From positions 1 to 63,374 of the forward strand of contig JANYJL010000292.1 of the NCBI GenBank assembly GCA_025361845.1: a stretch of DNA of 63,374 nucleotides. The letters are read 5' to 3'. Position numbers and translations under genes: made by a program. The DNA is from Rhizobacter sp. Its GTDB lineage: Bacteria > Pseudomonadota > Gammaproteobacteria > Burkholderiales > Burkholderiaceae_C. Positions 7,483 to 16,959 of this stretch are shown here, in pieces (positions within the stretch are counted from its first letter, which is position 1; each line of letters begins with the position of its first letter). Below the pieces are notes generated by a model. It saw only the letters and a program-made list of their open reading frames with translations. It had not been told where the DNA came from and made no database searches.

Positions 7483-8015
7483 TTCGACGCTTCCTCCTGG
7501 CCGGCGCAGCCGCCGCGACCTTGCTGCTCGGCGCTTGCGCCTCCGCGCCCACACCCGCCGACTACGCGAACGAAACGCCGGTGTTCGACCTGCGCAGCTA
7601 CTTCAATGGCGACATCACCGCGCACGGCATCTTCACCGACCGCGCCGGCAAGGTGGCGCGCCGCTTCACGGTGCTGATGAAGTGTTCATGGGTCGGCGAA
7701 GACGGCGTGCTCGACGAGAACTTCACCTACAGCGACGGCAAGAAAGAGCGCCGCGTCTGGCGCCTGAAGAAGCTGCCGGGTGGCAAGTACACCGGCACGG
7801 CCGACGACGTGGTCGGCACCGCTTTAGGCGAATCGGCCGGCAACGCGCTGCGCTGGTCGTACACGCTGCACCTCCCGGTGGGCGACAGCGTCTACGACGT
7901 GCAGTTCGACGACTGGATGTACCTGATGAGCGATCGCGTGATGTTGAACAAGGCGGTGATGAGCAAGTTCGGCATCCGGCTCGGCGAGGTCACGCTGTCC
8001 TTCTACAAGAACTAA
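7479..8015 (+). CDS. DUF3833 family lipoprotein
   Basis: A 178-residue lipoprotein. Residues 1-20 contain a lipobox (LLLGAC, Cys20), so it is likely anchored in the outer membrane. The mature part matches the DUF3833 pattern: FDLRSYFNGDITAHGIFTDR, RRFTVLMKCSW, LDENFTYSDGKKERRVW, DWMYLMSDRVMLNKAVMSKFG, and the closing LGEVTLSFYK. The function of the family is not known; it is a steady partner of the CFA/FAD/DUF1365 genes. The ATG at 7479 overlaps the transporter stop. Confidence 0.85.
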   Translation: MIRRFLLAGAAAATLLLGACASAPTPADYANETPVFDLRSYFNGDITAHGIFTDRAGKVARRFTVLMKCSWVGEDGVLDENFTYSDGKKERRVWRLKKLPGGKYTGTADDVVGTALGESAGNALRWSYTLHLPVGDSVYDVQFDDWMYLMSDRVMLNKAVMSKFGIRLGEVTLSFYKN

Positions 8016-8025
8016 GCAGTACCCG

Positions 8026-8799
8026 ATGTCACTGAACCCACGCATCACCGACTGGACCGGCCGCGTCGTCTGGCTCATCGGCGCCTCCACCGGCATCGGC
8101 CGCGCCACTGCGGAACTGCTGCACGCGCGCGGCGCGAAGGTCGTGGTCTCGGCGCGCAATGCCGCATCGATCAGCGCCTTCGAACGCGCGCACGCCGGCA
8201 GCCTGGGCCTGGCGCTCGACGCCACCGACCGCGACGCCATGCGCGCGGCCGCACAGCGCATCGTGGCCGAGTTCGGCCGCATTGACCTGGCGGTCTACTG
8301 CGCCGGCTACTACAAGGCGATGCGCGCCACCGACTTCGACCTCGACGAAGCGCTGCAACACGAGCGTGTCAACTTCGTCGGCGCGCTGCACATGCTGGAT
8401 GCGGTGCTGCCGGTGCTGCTGGCGCAGAAGGCCGGGCACCTCAGCGTGATCTCGAGCGTGGCGGGTTACCGCGGCCTGCCGAACTCGCTCGCCTACGGGC
8501 CGACCAAGGCGGCCCTCATCAACCTGGCGCAGACGCTCTACCTCGACCTGCAACCGCTGGGCATCGGCTGCTCGGTCATCAACCCGGGCTTCGTGGAGAC
8601 GCCTTTGACAGCGAAGAACGAGTTCACGATGCCCGCCCTCATCACCCCCGAACAGGCCGCACAAGAGATGCTCAAGGGCTGGGCCGCGGGGAAGTTCGAG
8701 ATCCACTTTCCGAAACGTTTCACACTCTGGCTGAAAGCACTGCGCCATGTCGGCGACGCGTTCTATTTCAAGGCGATCCGACGAGTGACGGGGCTATGA
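8026..8799 (+). CDS. Short-chain dehydrogenase/reductase
   Basis: A 257-residue cytosolic SDR. The nucleotide-binding motif is [14 protein letters not shown] (residues 19-32). YCAGYY replaces the usual NNAG. The catalytic triad is Ser in SVISSVAGYRG with YGPTKAAL (Tyr, Lys). PGFVETPLT follows as usual. In this operon it probably reduces or oxidises a keto/hydroxy group formed on a fatty acyl chain. Its C-terminal tail (PKRFTLWLKALRHVGDAFYFKAIRRV) is basic and amphipathic, which could bind the membrane. The stop overlaps the next ATG (8796-8799). Confidence 0.85.
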   Translation: MSLNPRITDWTGRVVWLIGASTGIGRATAELLHARGAKVVVSARNAASISAFERAHAGSLGLALDATDRDAMRAAAQRIVAEFGRIDLAVYCAGYYKAMRATDFDLDEALQHERVNFVGALHMLDAVLPVLLAQKAGHLSVISSVAGYRGLPNSLAYGPTKAALINLAQTLYLDLQPLGIGCSVINPGFVETPLTAKNEFTMPALITPEQAAQEMLKGWAAGKFEIHFPKRFTLWLKALRHVGDAFYFKAIRRVTGL

Positions 8800-9236
8800 G
8801 TGTGCGCTGTGAAGACGCCCGCGTGGCACGCATCGTCGCGCTGTTCGAGACACTGGTGCCGGCCGACATCGAGCGGCTGCACGAGGTGTACGCCGACGAC
8901 GTGCGCTTCAAGGACCCATTCAACGAGGTGCAGGGCATCGCGGCGGTGCAGCGCGTCTTCGCGCACATGTTCGTGGCGCTGGACGAACCGCACTTCGTGG
9001 TGCGCGACATCATCGTGCAGGGCGATGCCTGCTTCATCACCTGGGATTTCATCTTCCGCTTCAAGCGCTTCGGCCGCGAGCTGCAAACCATCCGCGGGGG
9101 CTCGCACGTCGAACTCGATGCACAGGGCCGCATCACGCTGCACCGCGACTACTGGGATGCGGCGGAAGAGTTGTACGAAAAGCTGCCCATCGTCGGCGCG
9201 CTGATGCGTTGGCTGAAGCGGCGGGCGAACGGCTGA
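8796..9236 (+). CDS. NTF2-like (SnoaL) domain protein
   Basis: A 146-residue protein and the last gene of the lipid operon. The fold pattern is IVALFETLVPADIERLHEVY, YADDVRFKDPFNEVQG, DACFITWDFIFRFKRFG, then GGSHVELDAQGRITLHRDYWD. NTF2-like proteins are cone-shaped pockets that act as isomerases, hydratases or ligand carriers; the HRDYWD end is common to the polyketide/lipid-associated subgroup. A role on the oxidised acyl chain is an inference from position. The operon ends here, 9 nt before the end of the convergent mnmA. Confidence 0.8.
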   Translation: MSVRCEDARVARIVALFETLVPADIERLHEVYADDVRFKDPFNEVQGIAAVQRVFAHMFVALDEPHFVVRDIIVQGDACFITWDFIFRFKRFGRELQTIRGGSHVELDAQGRITLHRDYWDAAEELYEKLPIVGALMRWLKRRANG

Positions 9237-9245
9237 GCCGTCACA

Positions 9246-10881
<1,636 letters not shown>

Positions 10882-10994
10882 GGCGGGGATGGTAGCGCCG
10901 GCCCGCGCTGAGGCGCGTTGGCGGGCTTCGTTAAGCAAAGGACGCGTAAACTGCGAGGCGTTCCACATAATTTCAAGTGCCTGAGGAGGCCTCC

Positions 10995-12137
10995 ATGCTG
11001 ATAGGGGTACCGCTCGAGACAGCGGCCGGCGAGACGCGTGTGTCCGTCACGCCCGAGACCGCCAAGAAACTCAAGGCCCAGGGCCATGTGATTCGGGTGC
11101 AAGCCGGCGCCGGAGTGGCCGCCAGCGTGACCGACGAGGCCTATGTGGCTGCCGGTGCCGAGATCACCGACCGCGCGGGTGCCTTTGCCTGCGAACTGGT
11201 GCTCAAGGTGCGCTCGCCCGATGCGGCCGAACTGGCGTTGATGAAGACCGGCACCAACCTCATCGGCATGCTCAACCCCTTCGACCGCGAGGGCCTGCAA
11301 GCCCTGGCCACGGCGGGACTCACCAGCTTCGCCCTCGAAGCCGCACCGCGCACCACCCGCGCGCAAAGCATGGACGTGCTCAGCTCGCAAGCCAACATCG
11401 CCGGCTACAAGGCCGTGATGATCGCGGCCGACCGTTACCAGCGCTTCTTCCCGATGTTGATGACAGCGGCCGGCACCGTGAAGGCGGCGCGCGTCGTCAT
11501 CCTCGGCGTCGGCGTGGCGGGTTTGCAAGCCATCGCGACTGCCAAGCGCCTCGGCGCGGTGATCGAAGCCAGCGACGTGCGCCCGAGCGTGAAGGAGCAG
11601 ATCGAATCGCTCGGCGGCAAGTTCATCGAGGTTTCTTACGACACCGACGAAGAGAAGGAAGCCGCTGTCGGCGTAGGCGGGTATGCCAAGCCGATGCCCC
11701 CGAGCTGGCTGGCGCGCCAGCAGATCGAGGTGGCCAAGCGCGTGGCCGCGGCCGACATCGTCATCAGCACCGCGCTGATCCCCGGCCGCGCCGCGCCGAC
11801 GCTCATCACCGAAGAGATGGTGAAGTCGATGAAGGCGGGTTCGGTGATCGTCGACATCGCCGCCGGCAAGGGCCCGATTGGACCGGACGGAAAAGCAGGT
11901 GGCAACTGCCCGCTGAGCGAAGCCGACAAGACGGTCGTCAAACATGGCGTCACGCTCGTCGGCGAGACGAACTTGCCGGCGCTCGTCGCCGCCGATTCGA
12001 GCGCGCTGTACGCGCGCAACGTGCTCGACTTCCTGAAGCTCGTGCTGCCGAAGGACTCCGGCTTCATCGTGCCGATGGACGACGACATCGTCGCGGCCTG
12101 TCTGATGACGCAGGGCGGCGAGGTGAAGCGCAAATGA
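10995..12137 (+). CDS. pntAA: NAD(P) transhydrogenase subunit alpha part 1 (NAD(H)-binding domain I)
   Basis: A 380-residue soluble domain of proton-translocating transhydrogenase, which makes NADPH from NADH using the proton gradient. It begins MLIGVPLETAAGETRVSVTP. The Rossmann motif is VVILGVGVAGLQAIATAKRLGA. RPSVKEQIESLGGKF, the flexible mobile loop around YAKPMPPSWL, and KGPIGPDGKAGGNCP follow. The start is the ATG at 10995, five bases after TGAGGAGG; an upstream GTG at 10977 is less likely. As in many alpha- and beta-proteobacteria, PntA is split into two polypeptides, but here an unrelated gene sits between the parts. Confidence 0.93.
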   Translation: MLIGVPLETAAGETRVSVTPETAKKLKAQGHVIRVQAGAGVAASVTDEAYVAAGAEITDRAGAFACELVLKVRSPDAAELALMKTGTNLIGMLNPFDREGLQALATAGLTSFALEAAPRTTRAQSMDVLSSQANIAGYKAVMIAADRYQRFFPMLMTAAGTVKAARVVILGVGVAGLQAIATAKRLGAVIEASDVRPSVKEQIESLGGKFIEVSYDTDEEKEAAVGVGGYAKPMPPSWLARQQIEVAKRVAAADIVISTALIPGRAAPTLITEEMVKSMKAGSVIVDIAAGKGPIGPDGKAGGNCPLSEADKTVVKHGVTLVGETNLPALVAADSSALYARNVLDFLKLVLPKDSGFIVPMDDDIVAACLMTQGGEVKRK

Positions 12138-12895
12138 GGGCCGCCCAGCATATGAAACCCGTGCGCCGGGCGTGCGCTGGCCTGGTGTCCCTGCTTCTGG
12201 CCGGCCTGGCGGTGGCGCCCAGCGGTGCCGCCGCGGCGCAGAAATTCGAATTGGCCGGTGTCGAAGTCACCTTGCCGGACGACGGCTGGGAGGTGTTCGA
12301 TGCCAATACTGCCGCCGGCAACATCGGCACCGGGGGAGTGCAGGGCAACATCGGCGCTTCCGGCAAGCTGCTGCTGCGCCGGTCACCCGAAGGCCGGGTG
12401 CTGGCCGCGCTGCTGATGAAGGGCAGCCTGGGCACGGCCCAGGGTATCCGTTTCACCGACACCTCGTGCCCGCAGGTGCCGACCGATGTGTTCTACGCGC
12501 GTCGGCTGGCAAAGCACGACAGCGATCCGCCCGAGTGCCTGCTGCTGGGCGGCCCGTTCGATGGCCAGCCATCGATGGAGAACTCCTTGTCCGAGTTGCA
12601 TGCAGCCCAGCGGGTGCACCCCTTCGACCCGCCGGCCGTGGCGTGGATGGTCGTGGCCTATTCGTACAACTCGCACGCGGCCAAGTTCAGTGTCGAAGGG
12701 CTGGTCGCGGCGCAGGGGTTCGAAGGCCTCTCGGCCGCGGCGCCGCTGGGCGCCTTGCCGCAGCGCATGCCGCCCGCCGTTGCCGCCTGGGGCGACGCCG
12801 TGGGTCTGGCGATGCGCCAGGCGCTCGACGGCTTCTTCAGCCGTTCGACCCGCCTGCCACCGATGTTGTTCTCTGCGGCCGCCGCGCCGCGCTGA
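12134..12895 (+). CDS. Exported protein of unknown function inside the pnt operon
   Basis: About 253 residues (247 from a second ATG at 12152, MKPVRRACAG). A signal peptide covers the first 35 or so residues (SLLLAGLAVAPSGAAAA), giving a mature periplasmic protein of about 22 kDa. Two Cys (TSCPQV and PPECLLL) could form a disulfide. I recognise no domain. It starts within the stop of pntAA (ATGA, 12134-12137) and ends 10 nt before pntAB, so it is co-transcribed and probably translationally coupled with a membrane complex it has no obvious link to. Confidence 0.75.
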   Translation: MRAAQHMKPVRRACAGLVSLLLAGLAVAPSGAAAAQKFELAGVEVTLPDDGWEVFDANTAAGNIGTGGVQGNIGASGKLLLRRSPEGRVLAALLMKGSLGTAQGIRFTDTSCPQVPTDVFYARRLAKHDSDPPECLLLGGPFDGQPSMENSLSELHAAQRVHPFDPPAVAWMVVAYSYNSHAAKFSVEGLVAAQGFEGLSAAAPLGALPQRMPPAVAAWGDAVGLAMRQALDGFFSRSTRLPPMLFSAAAAPR

Positions 12896-12905
12896 TGAGG
12901 CTCAC

Positions 12906-13232
12906 ATGGACATACTTTCCCCCACCGTCACCAACCTCATCATCTTCGTGCTCGCCATCTACGTGGGTTACCACGTCGTCTGGACCGTCACGCCTGCGCT
13001 GCACACCCCGCTGATGGCGGTGACGAACGCGATCTCGGCGATCGTGATCGTCGGCGCCATGCTCGCGGCCGCACTCACTGAAACCACGCTCGGCCGCACG
13101 ATGGGCGTGCTGGCCGTCGCGCTGGCCGCGGTGAACATCTTCGGTGGCTTCCTCGTCACCCGGCGCATGCTGGAGATGTTCAAGAAGAAGGACAAACCCG
13201 CCGCGCCCAAGCAGATCGAGGGGAAGAAATGA
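12906..13232 (+). CDS. pntAB: NAD(P) transhydrogenase subunit alpha part 2 (membrane part)
   Basis: A 108-residue membrane protein supplying the first helices of the proton channel (domain II). It starts MDILSPTVTNLIIFVLAIYV. Helices follow with PALHTPLMAVTNAISAIVIVG, the signature where this subunit meets PntB, and VLAVALAAVNIFGGFLVT. The C-terminus is charged (Lys-rich). It is followed by a repeat-containing spacer and then pntB. Confidence 0.92.
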   Translation: MDILSPTVTNLIIFVLAIYVGYHVVWTVTPALHTPLMAVTNAISAIVIVGAMLAAALTETTLGRTMGVLAVALAAVNIFGGFLVTRRMLEMFKKKDKPAAPKQIEGKK

Positions 13233-13236
13233 ACAA

Positions 13237-13310
13237 CCCCCAAGCTCACATTCGATCGCTACCCCCCGAGGGGGCGCGCGCCTCCCTAGAGGCGGCTCGT
13301 CGGAGGGCGC
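13237..13310 (+). repeat. GC-rich dispersed repeat of Burkholderiales type, copy 1
   Basis: The spacer between pntAB and pntB contains CTACCCCCCGAGGGGGCGCG and then CTAGAGGCGGCTCGTCGGAG. It contains a short C5/G5 palindrome and a GCCTC/GAGGC pair. The same elements in the same order recur at 40095-40160. From memory this is a very common intergenic repeat in Comamonadaceae and relatives. Its right end provides the GGAGG ribosome site of pntB. Confidence 0.65.
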
Positions 13311-13311
13311 C

Positions 13312-14736
13312 ATGAGCCTGAACCTCGTCACGCTGCTGTACCTGATTGCGAGCGTCTGCTTCATCCAGGCGCTCAAAGGCCTGTCGCACCCGACCAGCTC
13401 GATCCGCGGCAACCTGTTCGGCATGACCGGCATGTTGATCGCCGCGCTGACCACGGCGGCGCTGATCGTCAAGCTGGCTGGCGGTTCGCCGCTCGGCCTC
13501 GGCTGGGTGCTGCTCGGCCTGGTGGTCGGCGGCGGTTATGGCGCCTGGCGCGCCAAGACCGTCGAGATGACCAAGATGCCCGAGCTGGTGGCCTTCTTCC
13601 ACAGCATGATCGGCCTGGCTGCGGTGTTCATCGCCGTGGCGGCGGTGGCCGAGCCCTACGCCTTCGCGATCGTCGCGAAAGGTGATCCGATTCCCGGCGG
13701 TAACCGCATCGAACTCGCACTCGGTGCCTTCATCGGCGCGGTGACCTTCAGCGGCTCGGTGATTGCCTTCGGCAAGTTGAGCGGCACCTACAAGTTCCGC
13801 CTCTTCAAGGGCGCGCCGGTGCAGTTCCCCGGCCAGCACAAGCTGAACCTGGTGCTCGGCCTGGCCACGCTGTTCTTCATCTTCGGCTTCTGGCACTCGC
13901 AGAGCTGGTTCGACTTCACGCTCATCATCGCGCTCGGCTTCGCGCTCGGCGTGCTGCTCATCATCCCGATCGGCGGGGCCGACATGCCGGTGGTGGTGTC
14001 GATGCTCAACAGCTACTCGGGCTGGGCGGCGGCAGGCATCGGCTTCAGCCTGAACAACAGCATGCTGATCATTGCGGGCTCACTGGTCGGCTCATCGGGC
14101 GCGATCCTGAGCTACATCATGTGCAAGGCGATGAACCGATCGTTCTTCAACGTCATCGGTGGTGGCTTTGGTGGTGAAGCGGCCGCAGCCAGCGGCGGCG
14201 CCACGGAACAGCGCCCGGTCAAGAGCGGCAGCGCCGACGACGCCGCCTTCGTGCTCGGCAATGCCGAGACCGTGGTCATCGTGCCGGGTTACGGCCTGGC
14301 CGTGGCACGCGCCCAGCACGCGGTGAAGGAGCTCGCCGCCAAGCTCACCGCCAAGGGCATCACGGTGAAGTACGCCATCCACCCGGTGGCCGGCCGCATG
14401 CCGGGCCACATGAACGTGCTGCTGGCCGAGGCCGAGGTGCCCTACGACCAGGTCTTCGAGATGGAAGACATCAACGGCGAGTTCGGGCAGGCCGACGTGG
14501 CGATCATCCTGGGCGCCAATGACGTGGTGAACCCGGCCGCCCACACCAAGGGCAGCGCGATCTACGGCATGCCGATCCTGGAGGCCTACAAGGCCAAGAC
14601 CATCATCGTCAACAAGCGTTCGATGGCCGCCGGTTACGCCGGCCTGGACAACGAACTCTTCTACATGGACAAGACCATGATGGTGTTCGGCGACGCGAAG
14701 AAGGTGGTCGAGGACATGGTCAAGGCGATTGAGTAG
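13312..14736 (+). CDS. pntB: NAD(P) transhydrogenase subunit beta
   Basis: A 474-residue membrane subunit. The N-terminal half (residues 1-270) has about nine helices; the C-terminal half is the NADP(H)-binding domain III, with the fold VVIVPGYGLAVARAQHAV and the characteristic HPVAGRMPGHMNVLLAEA and LGANDVVNPAA. RSMAAGYAG near the C-terminus contacts NADP. It has a normal length and intact motifs. With pntAA and pntAB it forms the complete three-subunit enzyme. The start is the ATG at 13312 behind GGAGG (13302-13306). Confidence 0.93.
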   Translation: MSLNLVTLLYLIASVCFIQALKGLSHPTSSIRGNLFGMTGMLIAALTTAALIVKLAGGSPLGLGWVLLGLVVGGGYGAWRAKTVEMTKMPELVAFFHSMIGLAAVFIAVAAVAEPYAFAIVAKGDPIPGGNRIELALGAFIGAVTFSGSVIAFGKLSGTYKFRLFKGAPVQFPGQHKLNLVLGLATLFFIFGFWHSQSWFDFTLIIALGFALGVLLIIPIGGADMPVVVSMLNSYSGWAAAGIGFSLNNSMLIIAGSLVGSSGAILSYIMCKAMNRSFFNVIGGGFGGEAAAASGGATEQRPVKSGSADDAAFVLGNAETVVIVPGYGLAVARAQHAVKELAAKLTAKGITVKYAIHPVAGRMPGHMNVLLAEAEVPYDQVFEMEDINGEFGQADVAIILGANDVVNPAAHTKGSAIYGMPILEAYKAKTIIVNKRSMAAGYAGLDNELFYMDKTMMVFGDAKKVVEDMVKAIE

Positions 14737-14756
14737 CCCCCTCGGAATCGTGGGCG

Positions 14757-14774
14757 CGGCCCGAACGCGGGCCG
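14757..14774 (+). other. GC hairpin after pntB
   Basis: CGGCCCG (14757-14763), tetraloop AACG, CGGGCCG (14768-14774): a perfect 7-bp stem 21 nt after the pntB stop. There is no T run, so it is either a weak terminator or part of the leader of the next gene. Confidence 0.4.
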
Positions 14775-14802
14775 AGATCGTGCGTGTGAGTCGGAGTTGA
14801 CC

Positions 14803-15609
14803 GTGTTGGATTCGCTGTTCCCCGTCGCAGACGACTCACCCGCCGCGCCGCGGCGCTTTCGCCGGGCCGTGGCTGCACACATCGCCCGCTGGGGCGTGCT
14901 GCGTTCGACGGCCTTGCTCACGCTGGTCAGCGCGATCGGCTCGGTCGCCATGACCTGCTTCTGGCTGTGGGCCAAGGGCGCCCACGATGTCGGCGACGCG
15001 CTCTACATCACGCTCTTCGTGGCAATGCCGATGACAGCCTTCGGCGGCGGCGTCTGCATCATGTTGGTGGTGTCGCTGGAAGAGATGCGGCGGCGCCTGC
15101 ATGAACTGGCGCTGACGGACCCGCTCACCGGCCTGCGCAACCGGCGCCACTTCATCCAGTGGGCGCAGCGCGAACTCGACCTGGCGGATCGCCACGACCT
15201 GCCGGTGGCGATGCTCCTGCTCGACATCGACCACTTCAAGCTCATCAACGACGCCCACGGCCATGCCGTCGGCGACCACGTGCTCGTCGAGATCGGCAAG
15301 CGGTGTACCGCCACGCTGCGCGGCACCGACCTGCTGGCGCGCTGGGGCGGCGAGGAATTCATCGCCCTGCTGCCCAACACCCCGGAACCGCTGGCGCAGG
15401 CGCTCGCCGAGCGCCTGCGCGGCGCCGTGGCAGCGGCCATTGCCCTGCCCCAGGGTGGCACGGTGCAGGCGACGGTGAGCGTGGGTGTGGCAGGCCGCGG
15501 TGCCGGCGCCCGCCCGCTGGTGACCCTGGACGCGCTGACCCAGGCCGCCGACCGCGCCCTGTACGACGCCAAGCGCCAGGGGCGCGATCGGGTGCGCGTC
15601 TCGGCCTGA
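14803..15609 (+). CDS. Membrane-bound diguanylate cyclase (GGDEF)
   Basis: About 268 residues. Two hydrophobic segments (residues about 30-55 and 65-90) place it in the inner membrane with little periplasmic sensing loop. The GGDEF domain runs from LTDPLTGLRNRRHF. It has the DIDHFKLIND metal site and the active-site motif GGEEF, plus an intact inhibitory site (RGTD, five residues before it). It should make cyclic-di-GMP and be subject to product inhibition. The start is uncertain: the GTG at 14803 has CGGAG in front; a TTG at 14797 is in frame. Confidence 0.9.
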   Translation: MLDSLFPVADDSPAAPRRFRRAVAAHIARWGVLRSTALLTLVSAIGSVAMTCFWLWAKGAHDVGDALYITLFVAMPMTAFGGGVCIMLVVSLEEMRRRLHELALTDPLTGLRNRRHFIQWAQRELDLADRHDLPVAMLLLDIDHFKLINDAHGHAVGDHVLVEIGKRCTATLRGTDLLARWGGEEFIALLPNTPEPLAQALAERLRGAVAAAIALPQGGTVQATVSVGVAGRGAGARPLVTLDALTQAADRALYDAKRQGRDRVRVSA

Positions 15610-15709
15610 GCCGCAGCTCGCCAATCGACACTCCGCTGAAAACACCCTGACGGCATCTCCGACATCGTGACGCGGTAGAAGGTCAACTTCGCCGACACGG
15701 AGAGCACCC

Positions 15710-16612
15710 ATGAGCGTTGAAGCTTCTCGCCTGACTTCCCGCGACTTCCACCCCGAAGTCTTGCGCCTGTTCGACCAGTACGTGCACGGTGGCATCGATC
15801 GCCGCGGCTTCCTCGATGGGGCGGCCAAGTACGCGGTGGGCGGCACCACGGCGGCGGGCCTGCTGGCTGCACTCAGCCCGAACTTCGCGCAGGCGCAGCA
15901 GGTACCCACCAACGACCCACGCATCAAGATCGAAAGCATCGAGTTCGCTTCGCCGCAAGGTTATGGCAAGGCACGCGGCTACCTGGTCCGCCCGGCCGCC
16001 GCCAGCGGGCCGCTGCCCACCGTGCTGGTGGTGCATGAAAACCGCGGCCTGAACCCGCACATCGAAGACATAGCCCGGCGCCTGGCGCTGGCCGGCTACA
16101 TCGCCTTCGCGCCCGACGCGCTGTTCCCGCTGGGCGGCTACCCGGGCGACGAAGACAAGGCGCGCGAGCTCTTCGGCAAGCTCGACCAGAGCAAGACACG
16201 CGAAGACTTCGTGGCCGCCGCGACCTTCGTGCGTGGCATCAGTGGCGGCAACGGCAAGCTCGGCGCGGTCGGCTTCTGCTACGGCGGAGGGGTGGTCAAC
16301 ATGCTGGCCACCCGGCTGCCCGAGTTGAACGCCGCCGCGCCGTTCTATGGCCCCGCACCAGCGACCGACCAGGTGGCCAAGATCAAGGCACAGATGGTGC
16401 TGGTGTTCGCCGACAAGGACGATTTTGTGAACCCCACCTGGGCTGCATACGAGCCCGCGCTGAAAGCGGCCGGCGTGAAGTTCGAGGCCTACAAATACGC
16501 GGGTGCGCTGCACGGCTTCAACAACGACACCACGCCGCGCTACGACGAAGCCTCCGCCAAACAGGCCTGGGGGCATACGCTCGATCTGTTCAACCGCACG
16601 CTGCGCAGCTGA
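15710..16612 (+). CDS. Dienelactone hydrolase family protein with Tat-type signal
   Basis: A 300-residue alpha/beta hydrolase. Residues about 28-65 contain RRGFLDGA followed by a hydrophobic stretch ending AQAQQ, a twin-arginine-like signal set unusually far in. The catalytic Cys is in GFCYGGG, Asp in FADKDDF and His in LHGFNND, the Cys-Asp-His triad of dienelactone hydrolases. HENRGLNPHIEDIARRLA is the usual oxyanion region. The true substrate is unknown; this branch is common in proteobacteria outside chloroaromatic pathways. The ribosome site is CGGAGAG before the ATG. No operon partner on this strand. Confidence 0.88.
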   Translation: MSVEASRLTSRDFHPEVLRLFDQYVHGGIDRRGFLDGAAKYAVGGTTAAGLLAALSPNFAQAQQVPTNDPRIKIESIEFASPQGYGKARGYLVRPAAASGPLPTVLVVHENRGLNPHIEDIARRLALAGYIAFAPDALFPLGGYPGDEDKARELFGKLDQSKTREDFVAAATFVRGISGGNGKLGAVGFCYGGGVVNMLATRLPELNAAAPFYGPAPATDQVAKIKAQMVLVFADKDDFVNPTWAAYEPALKAAGVKFEAYKYAGALHGFNNDTTPRYDEASAKQAWGHTLDLFNRTLRS

Positions 16613-16626
16613 CGCTCCCGCGCCGC

Positions 16627-16914
16627 TCAGTGCAACTTGTTCGGCGGCTTGCGGAAGGACTTCGGCTTGTAGACGTTGCCGTCCCATTCGCCGCCGTCCT
16701 TCTGGCGCGCGCGGCGAATGGCGTCTTCAGCCGCTCGGGCGGCGGCGCGCTTCGACGCACGCCAGTGCCACATCAACAAGGTGCGCCGACGCAGTGCGTG
16801 CCAGAAGCGCCGGGCTGCGGCGTCGAAACGCCAACGGCGCGTCTCGCCCATCAGCAGCCGCGCCATCAGCACGATGCAGATGGCCAGCGTCAGCCCGGGG
16901 AGTACCTTGTCCAT
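16627..16914 (-). CDS. Small basic membrane protein, unknown
   Basis: A 95-residue protein. Residues 4-22 (VLPGLTLAICIVLMARLLMG) form one membrane helix; the rest is cytosolic, rich in Arg and Ala (RRRTLLMWHWRASKRAAARA) and probably a coiled helix. Its end, VYKPKSFRKPPNKLH, looks conserved in related genomes by memory. No function known. Downstream of and on the same strand as the sugar-acid operon, but 45 nt away, so probably separate. Confidence 0.6.
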   Translation of the reverse strand: MDKVLPGLTLAICIVLMARLLMGETRRWRFDAAARRFWHALRRRTLLMWHWRASKRAAARAAEDAIRRARQKDGGEWDGNVYKPKSFRKPPNKLH

Positions 16915-16959
16915 GCGTGATCGTAGCGCCGCGGGCCGGGTGGGCCGCGGTGTTTTGCG

